Below the pieces are notes generated by a model. It ran no database searches, had not been told where the DNA came from, and saw only the letters and a program-made list of their open reading frames with translations. The position numbers and the translations under genes are program-made. DNA of 64,000 bases from Hybos culiciformis (taxonomy: Eukaryota > Arthropoda > Insecta > Diptera > Hybotidae), in assembly GCA_964007475.1 (NCBI GenBank), contig OZ023273.1, positions 42,161,525 to 42,225,524 on the forward strand. Reading direction: 5' to 3'. Positions 39,165 to 51,100 of the stretch are shown piece after piece. Every line of letters starts with the position of its first letter. Position 1 is the stretch's first letter.

Positions 39165-39543
39165 TCAAAACCAGATAACAATGTTTCTCTGTCCTCTGTC
39201 CTCTATCACGCCTAAACCGCTGGACCGATTTGGCTGAAATTTTGAACTTAAGTATCATTGGGGCCCGAGATGGTTATAGAGTACTAGAAATTTTGATCCG
39301 AAGCCCCGACGGGGGGCTATCTTAGAAGCCGGTTTTGCAATTTAGGTATATTCCGATAAAATATTATAGCGTTGGACCCGAATCGACTATTAAGAAGACT
39401 GGATGTGTTAACGCACCGGGGAAGTGGATATTTACCAAATTTTGAAATTCTGTTTTTTTTTTTAGTGCACAAAATCTGGATTAAAGTGTTTTGATATTAA
39501 TATAAGTTCGGGACTACCGTGCGAAGCCGGGTATTTCGATTAG
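39165..39543 (+). mobile_element. Helitron-like non-autonomous fragment
   Basis: The core AAACCGCTGGACCGATTTGG followed by CTGAAATTTTGAAC is a phrase typical of arthropod Helitron-family repeats. The right end, GGGACTACCGTGCGAAGCCG then GGTATTTCGATTAG followed by T, resembles a Helitron 3' end: a GC-rich hairpin a few bases before a CTRR-like end and insertion next to T. The last four bases are TTAG, not a strict CTRR. There are no terminal inverted repeats or target duplication, as expected for this class. The left boundary is uncertain. No Rep/helicase sequence is present. Confidence 0.6.
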
Positions 39544-40133
39544 TTTATAATATTTGAATTGATATTAATTTTCTTTAAAAAAAAAAAAACCACGAGTTAG
39601 ATTTATCCCAAAAATATTGTTTTTAAATTTATAAAAAAGGTAACGCAAAATAACTGCATAGTGAATACAAGTGATTAGGAAAATAAAATATAGAAAATCA
39701 TAATGATTGGAATTTTATTTTCTACCAGTAAGCGAAAGATATTTGCATAAAAATGAAGAAAAAAAAAAGGTTTGTACAAATTAAAAAGAAGGAAATAAAT
39801 AGACAGAAATCAATACAAACATTTGCATATAAATTTGTTAATTAATAGACAAAATATATACGAGAAGACCTAAGTATACCTAATGTAGGTAGTTTAAGTC
39901 TTTCTGTATAAGAAAACTAAAAATTATGAAAATAATAAAATAGAATTTTTTTATTTTTCATATATACAAAGACGAGAATAGAGTAAATAGTGAAATTTGT
40001 TTTTTTTTTATCTTTTTTTTTTTTTATATAAATCACATTGTGTTTATTATGACATAAAAATTCCTTTTATAACAAAATTAATAAATACTAACATATAACA
40101 TCGCTAATATATCTTCACTTTTTAAGTAAGCCC
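39544..40133. other. A/T-rich intergenic DNA (3' flank of the minus-strand gene)
   Basis: This includes the 3' side of the gene at 40134-40814, probably its 3' UTR. No exact poly(A) site is assigned. Confidence 0.5.
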
Positions 40134-40814
40134 TTAAACATCAGTAATTTTTTTATCATTATTATGAAAATTTTTCGTTTCATCGGCAATCTCTTGGGCA
40201 ATGGCATTCCATGATCCTAAGCTGGATGATTCTATAGAGACTCGATTTTCTAAACGGTTTAACATCGATTTACCAATTTTAGTTGACAATAAATAAGGTG
40301 TGAAAAATAGTTCTAATTTGATTGGTCCGACAGCATCATCTTGTTCAAGTATATAAACATCAGAATCTTGCTGTTTGAAAACAATTTTGGTAATCAATAA
40401 CGCATCAAACGCTAGAAGGTTGTGCAATAAATATATTCCAGATGTGAATAAGCATATTATACTTTGGAGCCTACTAGAAGCAAAAAATGGATGCACAGTT
40501 TCTTCAGTTTCCGATAAATATAATAGATGAAAATCATTTTCAGCGTGAAGCATTGAAAATATTGAAGTTATTAAATAACAAAAAAATCCACAGAGTGAAA
40601 TTAATGCTTCATAAACAAGTTGAGGCGCCGGCATGATGCACATTCTAACATTACCCAATATTGATATTGCCGCGAATGAAAAAAATGTTCCACAAAAATA
40701 CATATGATGTGGTAATGGTTCGGTTTCATCTAAAAAACCATTAATGTGAATTACTGCACAAGTTATCGAAAGAATTAATTCAATAATACGAAAAAAAAAC
40801 CAAACTTCATTCAT
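40134..40814 (-). CDS. Four-transmembrane protein, function unknown
   Basis: A single open frame of 226 codons with an ATG start. Four hydrophobic helices lie at about residues 5-26, 37-57, 66-90 and 114-142. A charged cytoplasmic-type tail of about 80 residues follows (QQDSDVYILEQDD, RVSIESSSLGSWNAIAQEIA). Both termini probably face the cytosol. The layout resembles small insect MARVEL-like four-helix proteins, the kind of scaffold used by septate-junction and vesicle proteins, but I do not recognise the family. Codon use is less biased than the surrounding DNA and the composition is that of a real protein. This is a sizeable open frame in strongly A/T-rich DNA, which supports coding. No introns are evident, and no neighbour gives functional context. 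Confidence 0.75.
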   Translation of the reverse strand: MNEVWFFFRIIELILSITCAVIHINGFLDETEPLPHHMYFCGTFFSFAAISILGNVRMCIMPAPQLVYEALISLCGFFCYLITSIFSMLHAENDFHLLYLSETEETVHPFFASSRLQSIICLFTSGIYLLHNLLAFDALLITKIVFKQQDSDVYILEQDDAVGPIKLELFFTPYLLSTKIGKSMLNRLENRVSIESSSLGSWNAIAQEIADETKNFHNNDKKITDV

Positions 40815-42688
40815 TCTTTGAAATTTATTTAATAAATTAATGATTTCAAAATAATTTTACTCTCTGATTATTAAAATATAAATATTTTTTTTTTATTAAT
40901 TTGATTAAAAATAATATAGTAACAATTTTTGACTGACAATAAGTAATATGAAACATCCGCTTTAATATCAATCATTACGAAAATTCAATAAGTTTTCAAC
41001 ATCGTGACAAGCGCAAATCCAAAGATAAATTGTACCTTAAGTATTATAAAAGTGAATAATTCTAAGGGTACTTTTATTTTCGATAGAAGAGATTGATAGC
41101 TCTTATTTGTCCATGATATTAATGTTCATTTTTTCAATTTAATCTTTGATTTATGTAAATTTACGATATATTCTCTAACACAGTTCACAACGAATGATCT
41201 CATGCTTTAAAATGGTTAAAAGAATCGGCTAAAGCTAAGTGCTTGAATTCTTTTCAAAACTATTTTTTATGCCATATAATAGAAACGGCTTCTCAATCAA
41301 ATTTTGGGACAAAAAATGCCACCGTTCCTTTCGACCATATGCTCCAACATAAACGATTCCTATGGTATTCTCAAACTCATACATGCTGACTATTTAGTAG
41401 GTATATTAATTGTCATCCTAATAATAATATATTTTTAATAATCTTTATGTATACAAAAACATGTCGTATAATGTATAAATAAATTATTATATATTTAATT
41501 TAATTGACGAAAATCTACGCAGATATTTTTAATATTCGCTAGATTTTCCATAATATAATAATAAAATGAATTGAAGAAAATTAGTTATTATGAGACTACG
41601 ATAACGATATTGTATTAAATTAAGTTTAATGATGTTTTGTCATAACAGTTTCTGTTCTTAAAAATAATTATGCTAATTTTGTTCAACATTGTCTTACACT
41701 TAAATATATATATATATATATTTAGTATTTTATAAATAATAGCTGGGAATAAGTATAATGTACTTATATTTATATACGTTATGTACATAGTAGATGGATT
41801 CATATATTTATTTATGTAATAATAAAGAATATAATGAACTATTTAATAAAATAACGAATATAATTTAAAATAATAAATATTTTAGTATTCGGATATTTAA
41901 TATTAGTATAAAGGCTATTCGATTAATATATTTTCTTTTAAAATATATTTATGTATTTATGTATCCATATTATGCTCAATCAAAACTTTTTCGTATAGAA
42001 ATCGTTTTAGACGAAAAATGTTTGCAATGTAAGGCTTGTTGATGATAGCAAGCAATGGAAAAGGTCCAAATAGAAAATGTATATAGTAGATAATAATAAA
42101 AAAAAGACAATGAATTGGAACGTACAATACGACTCCATGTATAGTAAAAATGTTAAAAGGACATTACGAAGCGACGACGTCAATAATGTGAATGCTATAA
42201 AAAACATTGAAAAGGCAAAATAATATTGTTCCATGTATATAGGTATAATAGTGTTATAATTTTGTTCATTTCACTTCACTTGAATGAAATTTTTTTTAAG
42301 GAAATGGTAAATAATTTAATCTATAATTTGAATCGTTTTTCTTTTTTTCTTTTAAATCTCACCTGACTTGTTATTATTATTTTTTTTTTTAATTTTTTTT
42401 TTTTTCGAAAATTTTATCTTCTTTCCTTAATTTTATTTAATTTTTTGCGTAAATTTACCCAAGGACGCAAATTTTTTTTCTAAAAAAATATTTTCCGGTT
42501 TTTATTTTTATTTATTTTTTTGTTATACAATATCCTGTAACAAATGTTACGTCATTTTATTAGATTTTTCCTATATCTGATTTCAGTAACTTATTTTTCC
42601 ACATCGTGTTATTTTTTTATGAAATTGTAGAAAAGAAACTTTTCATTAGTTCGCATGTAATCTGATAAATATTTTCAAATATATGTAA
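40815..42688. other. A/T-rich intergenic DNA
   Basis: The 5' flank of the minus-strand gene, then the 5' target side of the LINE. The short frames at 41615-41803 and 42007-42234 have no support. (TA)n lies at about 41705-41721. Confidence 0.55.
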
Positions 42689-43540
42689 GCATTTGACAGA
42701 GTGAATCCAAGGCTTCTGGTGAAAAAACTAGAGGCACTGGGCTTACACTCTTCTATGTTAACATGGGTTGCATCGTACTTGTCTAACAGAAAGCAAATAG
42801 TAGTAATTGAAAATGTTAAATCTTCAATTATTATAGACATTCAATCAGGAGTAGGGCAAGGCACTCATTTAGAACCTTTATTTTTCATTCTTTTTATAAA
42901 TGACATTAGTACTTGCTTTAAATTTTGTAGCCATTTGATTTTTGCTGATGATCTCAAATTGTACACTGTGATCAATGAGCCATCAGATTCCTTACTAGTT
43001 CAGGCTGATTTGAATAATCTTAAAACATGGTGTGATTTAAACAAAATTAGTTTGAACATTGATAAATGTCGCATAGTTTCTTATTCTAGGAAACAAAATT
43101 TGATCCTTATTAGTTTTAAATTTCATGATACTAATATCAGTAGGGTTAATCAAATTAAAGATTGCGGTGTTATTTTTAATAATGATATGTCCTTCAACTC
43201 CCACATTGAGATGATTATTTCTAAAGCTTACATGAGGCTTGGATTTTTAAAAAGAAATTGTTTAAATTTCAAGGATCCTTATACACTTAAAGCTATTTAT
43301 ACACAGAAAAAAATTTGCTCGTACTCATTACGTCAAAAAAGTTCGTTAATGACATTCTCGTTAAGATAACGAAAAATAATGAATAATTACGTTTTTGTAA
43401 CGTAAATTTCGTTTATTTTCTTATTACGAACATTTTTTTCATTTTTAGTAATCGTTAAAAAAGTTCGTTATCGTTAAATACGGGAAACAAAAATTTCAAT
43501 CCATAAGAACTTATATTTTCCATTTTACACATTGCCGCAA

Positions 43541-43614
43541 ATGTAGTTCATAGCTCAGTGGCAGAGTTGATGGATTGCAATGTTTAGGACAGTGGTTCGA
43601 AGCTACAAGCGGGC
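43541..43614 (+). repeat. tRNA-like module inside MITE A copy 2
   Basis: A box TAGCTCAGTGG at 43551-43561 and a B-box-like GGTTCGAAGCT at 43594-43604. This copy has six more bases between the boxes than copy 1 (TTTAGG), giving a spacing closer to a tRNA. One base of the T-stem is changed relative to copy 1 (CTAC for CCAC). An A-rich tail follows directly. Confidence 0.6.
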
Positions 43615-43860
43615 ATAAAAAAAATTATTAAAAAAAAATTAAAAAAAAAATTTGAAAATAAATTAAAAAATAGAAACTAAATAAAAAAAATTAATAAATA
43701 AAAAAAAATAAATAAAATAAAAAAAATAAATAAAAAAATAAAAAAAATAAAAAAATAAATACAAAAAAAAAATTAAAAAAAAAAAAAAATTACAAAAAAA
43801 AAAAAAAATAAATAAATAAAAAATAAATAAATAAAAAATTAAATAAATAATAAAAAAAAA
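43614..43860. repeat. A-rich (AAAT/AAAAT)n tract
   Basis: About 245 bases made almost entirely of A with periodic T. It corresponds to the shorter tract of about 100 bases at 26217-26317 in copy 1, so this tail has expanded, contracted or been reassembled differently between copies. Confidence 0.9.
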
Positions 43861-44042
43861 TGTTGTCTAGTAAATTTTTTTTTTCGTATTTGCGGTGTTT
43901 TTGCTGAAGAATTTGAAAGGTTTTTGGTTTTGTGGTATAACGAACTTTTTTAACGAACTACGAGCTTTTTTCAACGAAATGTTCGTTGTAGCCAAAATAA
44001 CGAATTTTTCGTTGATTTTAACGAATTATTTAGTTATTAGTA

Positions 44043-44455
44043 CACTGTAAAAAATAATGTAAAATTACACAAAACTTTACACTGCTAGACACGTAAATTT
44101 ACAGTACCTACCAGGTAAAATTTTTTTCATGGAACATTACAGAATTTTACGTTACAATATTACACAAATTCTACAAATTTCCTGAATTTTTTGTACTTTT
44201 GCAAATCAAACTGAGTTTTTACACAAATTTCTATTAAAATTACATAGATTCTGGAAAAGTAATATGTATTTTTAGTAAACAAAGTAAAATTGGATGGTTT
44301 TTGGCGTCTAAAACTACATTCTGTAAAACTGTAAAATTACAAACCAGGTGAAAATTTACATTTTGGAAAAACAAAATGTAATAGTTCATGAATTATCGTT
44401 GGATAGAAAAAACCAACGATAATTCATGTAAAACCACTAAAAATTTTTACCAGTG
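44043..44455. mobile_element. MITE B, inserted in the right terminal repeat of MITE A
   Basis: It begins CACTGTAAAAAATAATG and ends TTTTTACCAGTG, an imperfect terminal inverted repeat, with TA on both sides (44041-44042 and 44456-44457). Removing it with one TA rejoins GTA and CGAGCAAATTT into the exact mirror of the left terminus of MITE A. The body repeats GTAAAATTACA-like words. It has no ORF. The TA duplication again suggests a Tc1/mariner-type transposase. Confidence 0.88.
44387..44428. repeat. Perfect 16-bp stem hairpin within MITE B
   Basis: CATGAATTATCGTTGG at 44387-44402 and its exact reverse complement at 44413-44428, with a 10-base loop. Confidence 0.95.
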
Positions 44456-44907
44456 TACGAGCAAATTTTTTTCTGTGTACTACTCAGGTTAGATCGATTT
44501 TGGAATACGCCTCTATTGTTTGGATGCCTTACTACCAGATTCATATAAATAAAATAGAAAGTGTGCAAAAAAGATTTATCAAGTTTTGTCTAAGGTCTCT
44601 TAAATGCAGATTAATCGGGTTAGAAACCTTATATAATAGAAGAATTGTAGCTAGTACAATCTTTGCTTATGACGTTATTACTTCGAAATTAAATTGTCCA
44701 AATTTAATCGGTCTATTTGATATAAGAATTCCTAGAAGTGGTTTGCGATCTAAATCATTTTTATCTGTTCCGTTTCGTAGAACAAATCATTCGTATTATG
44801 AGCCTTTAAGTAATTGTATACGTAATTTTAATGCTTATTATGAATTAATGGATTTCAGTTGTTCAAGAAAAGTATTCAAAAACTCTATCTTTAAGAATTT
44901 TTATTAA

Positions 44908-45131
44908 TGAATTAAAACTTATTATCTTATTATTGTAAAATATTATATTTATATTTTTAATCTCTTATTATTATCAGTCTTATTAATAGACTAAGTGTAA
45001 TTGAAATCGTTAGAATTAAATAGTTCTGTAAAGTTCTTATCCTGATTAAATATTGAATTAGATTAATAGTTTAAGTGAAATTGAAATTGTTCGAAATATA
45101 AGTTCTGTAAAGGTTTTGTATCCTGATAGAA

Positions 45132-45170
<39 letters not shown>

Positions 45171-45172
45171 AA
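44908..45172 (+). repeat. LINE 3' UTR and (AAAT)n tail
   Basis: Sequence between the RT stop codon and a tail of about ten AAAT units (45130-45172). A tandem tetranucleotide tail in place of pure poly(A) is common at the 3' end of some non-LTR families and marks the right boundary of the element. The phrase TTCTGTAAAGTTCTTATCCTGA recurs about 85 bases later in altered form (near 45025 and 45105), an internal 3' UTR duplication. Confidence 0.75.
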
Positions 45173-48100
45173 CCTTGTTTACATACAACGGGCAAACGAA
45201 ATCCAGTAATAGTAATATAAGCAATGAAAAAAAAAACATAGTTAGAGAATAAATAAATCAGAAAAGAAGAATTATGACTAAAATTTCGTTATTTTAAGGC
45301 AGTAAACGCTGAAAACTTGGATTTCTTATTATAAACAAACATATTAAATCGTCCAAAAATGTTAAGCAATTGAATTGTAGCAAAAATTGCTATATCAAAC
45401 TTATGGTTTTTATTGCTATTTCCACTATTTCGTTTTGACATCAAGCAAGCTACATATATGTTTTTTTTAGTTTAGTAATATTCTTCTTTTAACAGTATGG
45501 AATAATCCATTTAGTTGATGTTTCACTTGACATATTTTCGTTTATATGATGTTTACCCTTAAAAAGTAAATATCAACAAAAAAGTGAAAAATGTACACAC
45601 TTGCTTAAGTGATTATAGGTGGTGTACATATTTTTTATTTTTGTTTTTTTTTGAATAAAATGAACAATGTAATTATTTTTTTGGGGAAAATTTTCCTCCT
45701 ACAAAACAGAACTTTTCTCCATTTCTTTGTTTTTTAACTTTGTAATTAATTTTATTAAAAATTCCATAATAAAATAAAAATGTAAAACAGATTGATTTCA
45801 ATATATTTTTACAAAGTTTTTTTTTTTTTTTTGTCTTTAATAAAAATAAATTGCAATGTTTGGTAAATTTTGTTTTTCATCACATATAAAAACAACAAAA
45901 ACAAAAAAAAAAAACAATATTATCCGCTTTCACGAAAGAAATCTTTATAATTTTCCATATTTGCTATTATTGTGTAAAAAAAAAAATGTAAAAGTTTATG
46001 TTAAAAAAATAAAATAAATAAACAAAAAAAAATAACAAAATAAATAAATCAAGTTTTGGAGAATACTGTCAAAAAGTTTTTCCGCACAGTTTTCCTATTT
46101 TTCGTGGAAAAACTTTTCCTTTTATACATATTATATTGTATATTTAGAAAAAAAAAAAAACAAAAAAATTATATATTTCGGAAAATATAAAAATGTAGGA
46201 AAAATAATAAAATTATAAACTTTTATTTTTTGAAAAAATATATATAATTTTTTTTTCCAAAAATAAAAGAATGAACAATTTGTAGAAATTGATGATGAAT
46301 TCATTTAAAAAAACTGATAAGAGAAAATATTTCAATGCAAATAAATTTTTTTTAATATTTTTATACTATGGTAGGTACTATACCCTTTTATATAATACAT
46401 ATGCTATAGTAGATATTATTTTTATTTAAAATATTAGGGTAACAGAAAAGTTATTATTATTATGCTTTTGTACTTTCATACAAGCGATTTAATTTTTTAA
46501 ATGAAATGCAAAATTTATTAAAATCTTTATAGAACTAATAGTTTTTTTTTTGATGTGGCTGAGTAAGGGTCACATATATTATTATTTGGCATCATTAACT
46601 TATTTTTGAAAATTTTTCAATTGGTCCAATAATTCGATCACAGACTCATTTTTAGGTTAGAAAAATGAATCCCAGTTAAAAAATATAACAGAATTTTCTC
46701 AAAATAAATGTATAGTCCAAGAATGAATAGTAAATTAAATGTACCTAACCTAACGATGCTTCTAGCGAAAAATTTATTACAGGAAATAATGGTATACGAG
46801 TTATTTTTCATTCCTATCACTAATAGCTTATCGTATGTATATTATGTATATAACAAGTGATATTCAGTAATTATATATATTATAGGTAAATAATATATTT
46901 TGCTCAACATAATTTTAAAGTATATTTTGATTATTATTTTTTTTTTTCAAACAATTATCATTATAAAGAAGTCATGTCGAAAATTTTAATAAATTAAATT
47001 AAAAAAATTTATTTTTATTTGTCATAAATACATAAATATTGGAAGTCCTTAACAACTGTTTTACCTTATATAAAAAAAAATTTAAAAAAATAAAAATCGT
47101 AATGATTTCCCTTTTATAAATTGCTTATTCTCTAAAAAATAATAATATCTACTTATCCTGTTGAATTGGGAAAGCTTTTCACCACACATACAAAAAAAAA
47201 ATAAATAAGAATCCATATACAAATATCTACAAATGTATCTATATATAGTTCAAAAAAGTTGTTCCCTGTCATTGCTAAACACAAAAATTAAAGAAAAAAA
47301 AAATAAATTTTGCTATACTTTTAGTTTGTAGAAAATCAGTGTTCTCATTGTGGTTTTTATTTTTGTTTTTCAAATCAGATTATTTTTTTGTGAAAAAAGA
47401 ACAAAAATCGAATTTTAAAAATTAAAAGGAAAATAAAATCTATGTATTATATAAAATATTATAATTGTTAGAAATATAAAAAAAAAAATATAACATTTAA
47501 TTGATTTATTTCGAACAAAACCTAAAAAAAAAAAAAATTAAAACAAAAAAGCAATATTTACTTGATAAAAATTTTTCAAACAAAAAAAAAAAAAGAAAGA
47601 AAATTTTAGTTGGAAAAGGAAATTTGCCCATCATCATCATACGAAAATAGTATAATATACTTTTTTTTTGTTACACTAAACACAAATACATAACAGAACA
47701 TTACCGTGTGTTACTTAAAAAATATAATACATATATACATTTAAAAGCATACTTTATTAAAGCTTTACTGTGAAAGCGTACTATATATTATTTTAGATAC
47801 AATTTTTTTTTTTATATAAAGTTTGTATTTTGTTTTCATACATTTTATTTGTGTGTATTGTGTTTTCGCTTATAAAATTAAATATACATATATATTTTAA
47901 ATTTAGTAACAACAGCATATAAAAAATAAAATCTATAAAATAAAAAAAAAAATTCTTATTTAAAAGTGCAACGAATTTAAAATAAAAAAAAATATAAAAA
48001 TAAACAAATTGAATTATAAATAAAAAAAAAAATAATAAAAATTAATTAATTTTAACTAAAGTTTTCATAATATTAATTTGTGTTGGTGCCTTGTACCCTA

Positions 48101-51100
48101 AAAAAAAAAAAAGTTAAAAAGAAAAACGGAAAATCACAACTTTGGGTTTTCATTTTACAAAGTTTGTTTTTTATATCTTGTTTTTTTTTTTGCCATTTTA
48201 ACTCTGTGTGAGTAAAATTCATATGACCATAAAAAAGTAAACAAAAAAAAAATTGTTTTTTTCTACTTTTAAAAATATTTATAAAAATTTTTTCTTTATT
48301 TTTTAATTTTGATAAAAATCAAATTACAGTCTCAAGAAAATAATTGGGATAAGAAACGAAAAAAAAAATAATAAAAATCAATAAAAAATTTTCAATTTAA
48401 GGTAAGAATTTGTTGAAATTGTTTTTCTATTAAAAAAGAAAATTATTTTCTTTTTTTTTTTGTACTCTCTTTTATTATTATGTCAATATGAAAATTTTTA
48501 GATGTAAAAAAACTCAATTTTTTTTCACATAATAATTTATTAAGGAAGGAAGAAATAAAAAAAAAAAAAAACTTAAAATTAATTAGTTGTATGAAAAAAT
48601 ATAAATTATTTCCTTTTAGGTATATAATTTAGAATTCATGAATTTACCGCATAAAAAAAACTAAATAAATTTTTATAAATTTTTTTTTAGTTATTGACTT
48701 GGAACTATTATATTATTATGTTGTTTTGAAAATTAATGACGTCATTTTGAAAAAAACCCAAAAAAAAAGAAAAAGAAAACCACAATTATGACGCAAGGCA
48801 GTAAACACGTTTACATTTTTTTAATGACGTAAAATTATTTAAAATGTCAAAATACTGATTTTTTTTTTGTTTTTTTTACTATTCAATTCGATGTCATTTA
48901 ACTTATATAATTTTAATTTATTTCAGTTTTTTTTTTTTTTTAGTTTTTTGTTTTTATATATTTTTCACCTCAAATGAGGTCATTGCTTAATATTCTATTT
49001 GATTTTTAATCTAAAATAATAATATATATAATGAAAAATGAAGGACGATTTTTCAAAGGTCAATTTTACTAATAGTAATACTATATATTTTATAAAATCT
49101 GAAATAAAATGGTGACAACAAAGTCTATAATATAAGACATCAATTTTTTCTTTTAAATTAATTGATTCAAATTCAATCATAAAATATTCCAAATGCCATA
49201 TAAATTGTGTTGGTGTTACAATAATTATAGGAAAAATTAAATTACTCTGATTGATGACTATATGTACATATAATCGTAGAATAATAACTGTACATAAAAT
49301 TAATCAATAACCAAATATTTATATAGTTATTTACATATTTGATTTAATTATACATATATCTTTTTAACATATTATAATTCCGAATTATTAATACTATCTT
49401 TAGAAAGGTCTAGGAAAACATTACATAATTTCCCAACCGAAACCAAACGAAAAATTATTAGCTAAGGTGTAATAAACAAAAAATATGAGTTTTAATTGAT
49501 TAAATTGTGTAAGTTTTTCTCGGAATTTTGTAGACAAATAAATAAAATTCTGCTTAAAAACTATTTTCGCAGCGTTATAAAAATTTTCCTTTATTCAATC
49601 TTTTGACTCGAATTTATATTATTGATGACGGGACTGCAGATATAATGTAAAAAATAAATTTTTATACATTAATTTAAATACGTTTTCTAGTTTGAAATAT
49701 TTTAAATAAAAAAAATGCATCTTTAATAACAAATACAGCTTTTAATACCCACTTCGAAGAACTAATAATAGTCTAATTCGTTCTAAAAAAACTGAAAAAT
49801 ATTTTCCATGAAATAATTTACCATTTATCTTCTTCTTTTACATATTTATGAAGATTAAAATTGGAATTTATTCATTCATAATTCCTAGGATTACAATTTT
49901 TTAATAATTTGTTCTTTTCTATTTGATAAGCTTAAGAATATAGAATTGATATAATAATCCAAAATTCTGGAAACACAATATTATTTCAAATTGATTACAA
50001 AATGCTGTATGTATTCCTATTAAGTATTTTTTTAATTTGTTTTAACCCATTTTATATAAATTTTTTCTTTCAAATGTATGTAAATTTAATTATTAATAAA
50101 AAGTTCAGTCTTTAGTATTTTTTTAACCGTTTAAAATAAGTTAAAGAGCATTCAGATCAAATTAAATTTTTGAATTAAAATAGATTACCTAAATTGAATT
50201 AATAATAATTTAATAATGACAATTAAGTTTTTCTTTTTTTTATTTTTGGTTTCTAAATCTATAAAAATGTTTGACAATAAATTAAATAAATCACTAAAGG
50301 AATGTCATGCAATTTCTGAAATTATGGACAGAGAATATAACTAAATTTTCTGTAATGTCTTTATCTTTTGAAATAAAATAATTATTTACTCGACGAAGGA
50401 CGTAGGGATATTTTCCTTTGTTCATTAAAAAAAAATAAAATAAAAAAAAGTTATGTCCTGTAAGCTGAAAAAATAAGCCTTTTTTTGTTGATCAAAGTTG
50501 AAAAAAAAAAAGGATTTTTGTTTTTTAATTTATTAGGTATATAAAATGGTTTCTTTTAGATCTATGGCGAAAAAAATACGATTATAAAAAGAATTATTGT
50601 TTGAGTATAGAACTTTAATGCGTTCTTATTGGGTTCAAGATATAAATAAAAAAACCTGTACTTATTGTTAAAATTTTCTTAATATTCCTCAAAACCCTTC
50701 AGCTTTTATTTGACATAGTTACGGGTATTGAGATTTTTTATTGCGATGATGTTATTCAGTTTTTTTGAAGCACCTACCGCCAGAAAATAAAACAGTTTTA
50801 GTTATTTATAATTTTAACCTGTCTGCTGACTTTACACCGAGTTCAGTATTATTATATTAAAATACCAAGTTCAGTTTTAGATTTCTTGTAACTTGAGGCA
50901 TAAACATATTTGGAAATATTATTTGAAAAAAAAATTATTCTATCCGGTGAAAATAGGATTAAAACTTTTTAAATTTAAAAGTTTACTTATATAGTTATTG
51001 TTGTTGAAATTCGATTTCGTCTTATCACAAAATTTAGAAAAAAAAAAAAATAATAAATTTATTTATTACTTTTATTTTCCCTTAGAAATGAGATTATGGG

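Larger units (their letters stand above)
43302..44477. mobile_element. MITE A, copy 2, inserted in the LINE
   Basis: Termini CACAGAAAAAAATTTGCTCG and its exact reverse complement CGAGCAAATTTTTTTCTGTG are flanked by TA on both sides (43300-43301 and 44478-44479). It carries the CGTTA-rich subterminal sequence, the tRNA-like module, an A-rich tract (about 43614-43860) and a right half rich in AACGAA palindromes. The total of 1176 bp includes the 413-bp MITE B plus its duplicated TA. A 2-bp TA duplication is typical of the Tc1/mariner-like superfamily. It is nearly identical over the first 300 bp to copy 1, so amplification was recent. Confidence 0.93.
42689..44907 (+). pseudogene. 5'-truncated LINE reverse transcriptase, interrupted by nested MITEs
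   Basis: Coding parts are 42689-43301 and 44480-44907. The first begins in the middle of the RT domain (AFDRVNPRLLVKKLEALGL). It contains the active-site motif FADD at 42941-42952 and the QG....P block, which here reads QGTHLEP where QGS.LGP is usual. The second carries the conserved EYASIVW...I..IE..QKRF C-terminal block and ends in TAA. It is the jockey/CR1 type of non-LTR retrotransposon and relates to the relic at 5332-5526. The copy starts abruptly behind an in-frame TAA, so it was truncated on insertion. MITE A (43302-44477) splits it; with one TA kept, the frame runs through without loss, so the ORF was intact in this region when it was hit. Confidence 0.9.
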
